A stretch of 64,000 nt of DNA from JALEFZ01 sp039817415. GTDB taxonomy: Bacteria; Bacteroidota; Bacteroidia; J057. A program made the position numbers and the translations under genes. The stretch covers positions 62,001-126,000 of the forward strand of contig JBCBVV010000007.1 of NCBI GenBank assembly GCA_039817415.1. Reading direction: 5' to 3'. A model generated the notes under the pieces. That model made no database searches. It was given only the letters and a program-made list of their open reading frames with translations, and had not been told where the DNA came from. Of the stretch, positions 63,377 through 64,000 are shown piece after piece. Each line of letters opens with the position of its first letter. Position 1 is the first letter of the stretch.

Positions 63377-64000
63377 ATGAAGTTATCTACTTATATTTTA
63401 TCCTCCTTTCTTATTATCCTTGTTCTGCTTACTACTTCCTGCAAGCAAGATACCTGTCCTGGTACGCAAAGGACCTTGGATGTAACACCTGATGGTCCCC
63501 TTGTATCAACAGGTACAGAGCGGGCTTCCTCATTTGTAGAACTACAATACCCGACTGATTGCGATCTCTTTGCTTTCAGGGGAACTTTGACAGTTGAGAT
63601 TGACAATCCAAATGTAGTTCCAGGAGGAGAGTTGTTTTTCGAACAGAATGGCCAAAAGGAAAGTCTTTGGACGAATGAAGGCAATACACCCGAAGATGGA
63701 TTGGAGAATGTGGAAATTTTCTTGGCTCCTTTGGTTGTCAATGGGGTGGAGCAAAGCATGGCTGCGGGTAATTATCAAGTTAGGCTAAGGGCGAATTTTG
63801 ATGAGCCAGAGGACAATGATGAGGTATTCCTTCAAATTGAAGTCCTAGATGGTGGACTCAATCTTGTGATTACCTCTCCAGAAAATGGAAAGCTATTCCC
63901 AGAAGGTACCCAAAGTGTAGAATTGGTGGCGCGTGCATCTGATTTGAGCAATGGCATTGACAGCGTCAGATATCGGTTGAACGGGCAGTTTAACTGGACA
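63377..64000 (+). CDS. Lipoprotein, 3' end cut by the window
   Basis: 208 codons are visible, open to the window end. The signal peptide MKLSTYILSSFLIILVLLTT is followed by C22 (TTSC), a lipobox-like site. The mature part is beta-rich and acidic (ELQYPTDCDLFAFRGTLTVE, LRANFDEPEDNDEVFLQIEV), with ITSPENGKLFPEG-VELVARASDLSNGIDSVRYRLNG near the end, typical of Ig-like (bacterial big or Calx-like) domains. The gene continues past the window; its full length and function cannot be told. Confidence 0.6.
   Translation, partial: MKLSTYILSSFLIILVLLTTSCKQDTCPGTQRTLDVTPDGPLVSTGTERASSFVELQYPTDCDLFAFRGTLTVEIDNPNVVPGGELFFEQNGQKESLWTNEGNTPEDGLENVEIFLAPLVVNGVEQSMAAGNYQVRLRANFDEPEDNDEVFLQIEVLDGGLNLVITSPENGKLFPEGTQSVELVARASDLSNGIDSVRYRLNGQFNWT

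Noticed and set aside
1..64000. Insertion sequences, prophage, integrons, tRNA or rRNA genes, CRISPR arrays
   Set aside because: No transposase, integrase, phage gene, tRNA-like cloverleaf or direct-repeat array was found on reading both strands.

Overview
The window comes from a free-living, probably aquatic member of the Bacteroidota, most likely near the Saprospiria (Lewinella/Haliscomenobacter-like). I base this on gene content only: a PorP/SprF membrane protein beside a giant PKD-repeat protein with a gliding-type C-terminus, type IX secretion (T9SS) sorting domains, many SPII lipoproteins, CHAT/TPR proteins, DUF4846 and DUF5723 families, and a TTG-N19-TAnnTTTG promoter. Genes are densely packed on both strands with many simple hairpin-plus-T-run terminators. 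I found no rRNA, tRNA, CRISPR array, transposase or prophage gene.

Layout. 1-4 kb: the end of aspS, a PfkB sugar kinase, a small secreted protein and a methyltransferase. 4-8.1 kb (minus strand): a uronate-isomerase homolog that has lost its active site, a PepSY-like protein, thpR, a one-TM TPR protein and its sigma factor. 8.3-17.4 kb (plus strand): a secreted Lys-rich protein, a CHAT/TPR protein, a transglutaminase-like lipoprotein and a three-gene operon of envelope proteins. 17.5-22 kb (minus strand): terC, nuoB-nuoA (without the other nuo genes), a small protein, def and a lipoprotein. 22.6-25.3 kb: a hybrid sensor kinase and a REC-DHp protein without an ATPase domain. 25.3-34.1 kb: a glycosyltransferase, an OmpA-like lipoprotein, a YbdL-type aminotransferase, a VIT/vWA lipoprotein and a DUF4846 protein, with a possible small transcript at 33.0-33.3 kb. 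34.9-36.8 kb: a modular PL7 alginate lyase exported by T9SS, with tandem palindromes upstream. 36.9-46.1 kb: a DUF5723 barrel with lipoprotein partner, TPR and membrane proteins, a 5'-nucleotidase-like lipoprotein and a LytTR regulator. 46.2-60.5 kb: a 1472-residue BNR/Calx-beta protein, hslU, porP and a 2177-residue PKD adhesin. 60.5-64 kb: REP-like palindromes, a glucosidase-like lipoprotein and a lipoprotein cut by the window end.

How the genes work together. Much of the window serves the envelope: three T9SS cargo proteins (alginate lyase, BNR protein, PKD protein), one PorP-type partner and about a dozen lipoproteins. Signalling is carried by a sigma factor with a membrane TPR partner, a branched phosphorelay and a LytTR regulator. 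The most unusual items are the active-site-less uronate isomerase homolog, the REC-DHp protein, the PL7 lyase with QIK instead of QIH, the lipobox plus T9SS tail on one protein, and several structured or transcribed intergenic regions.
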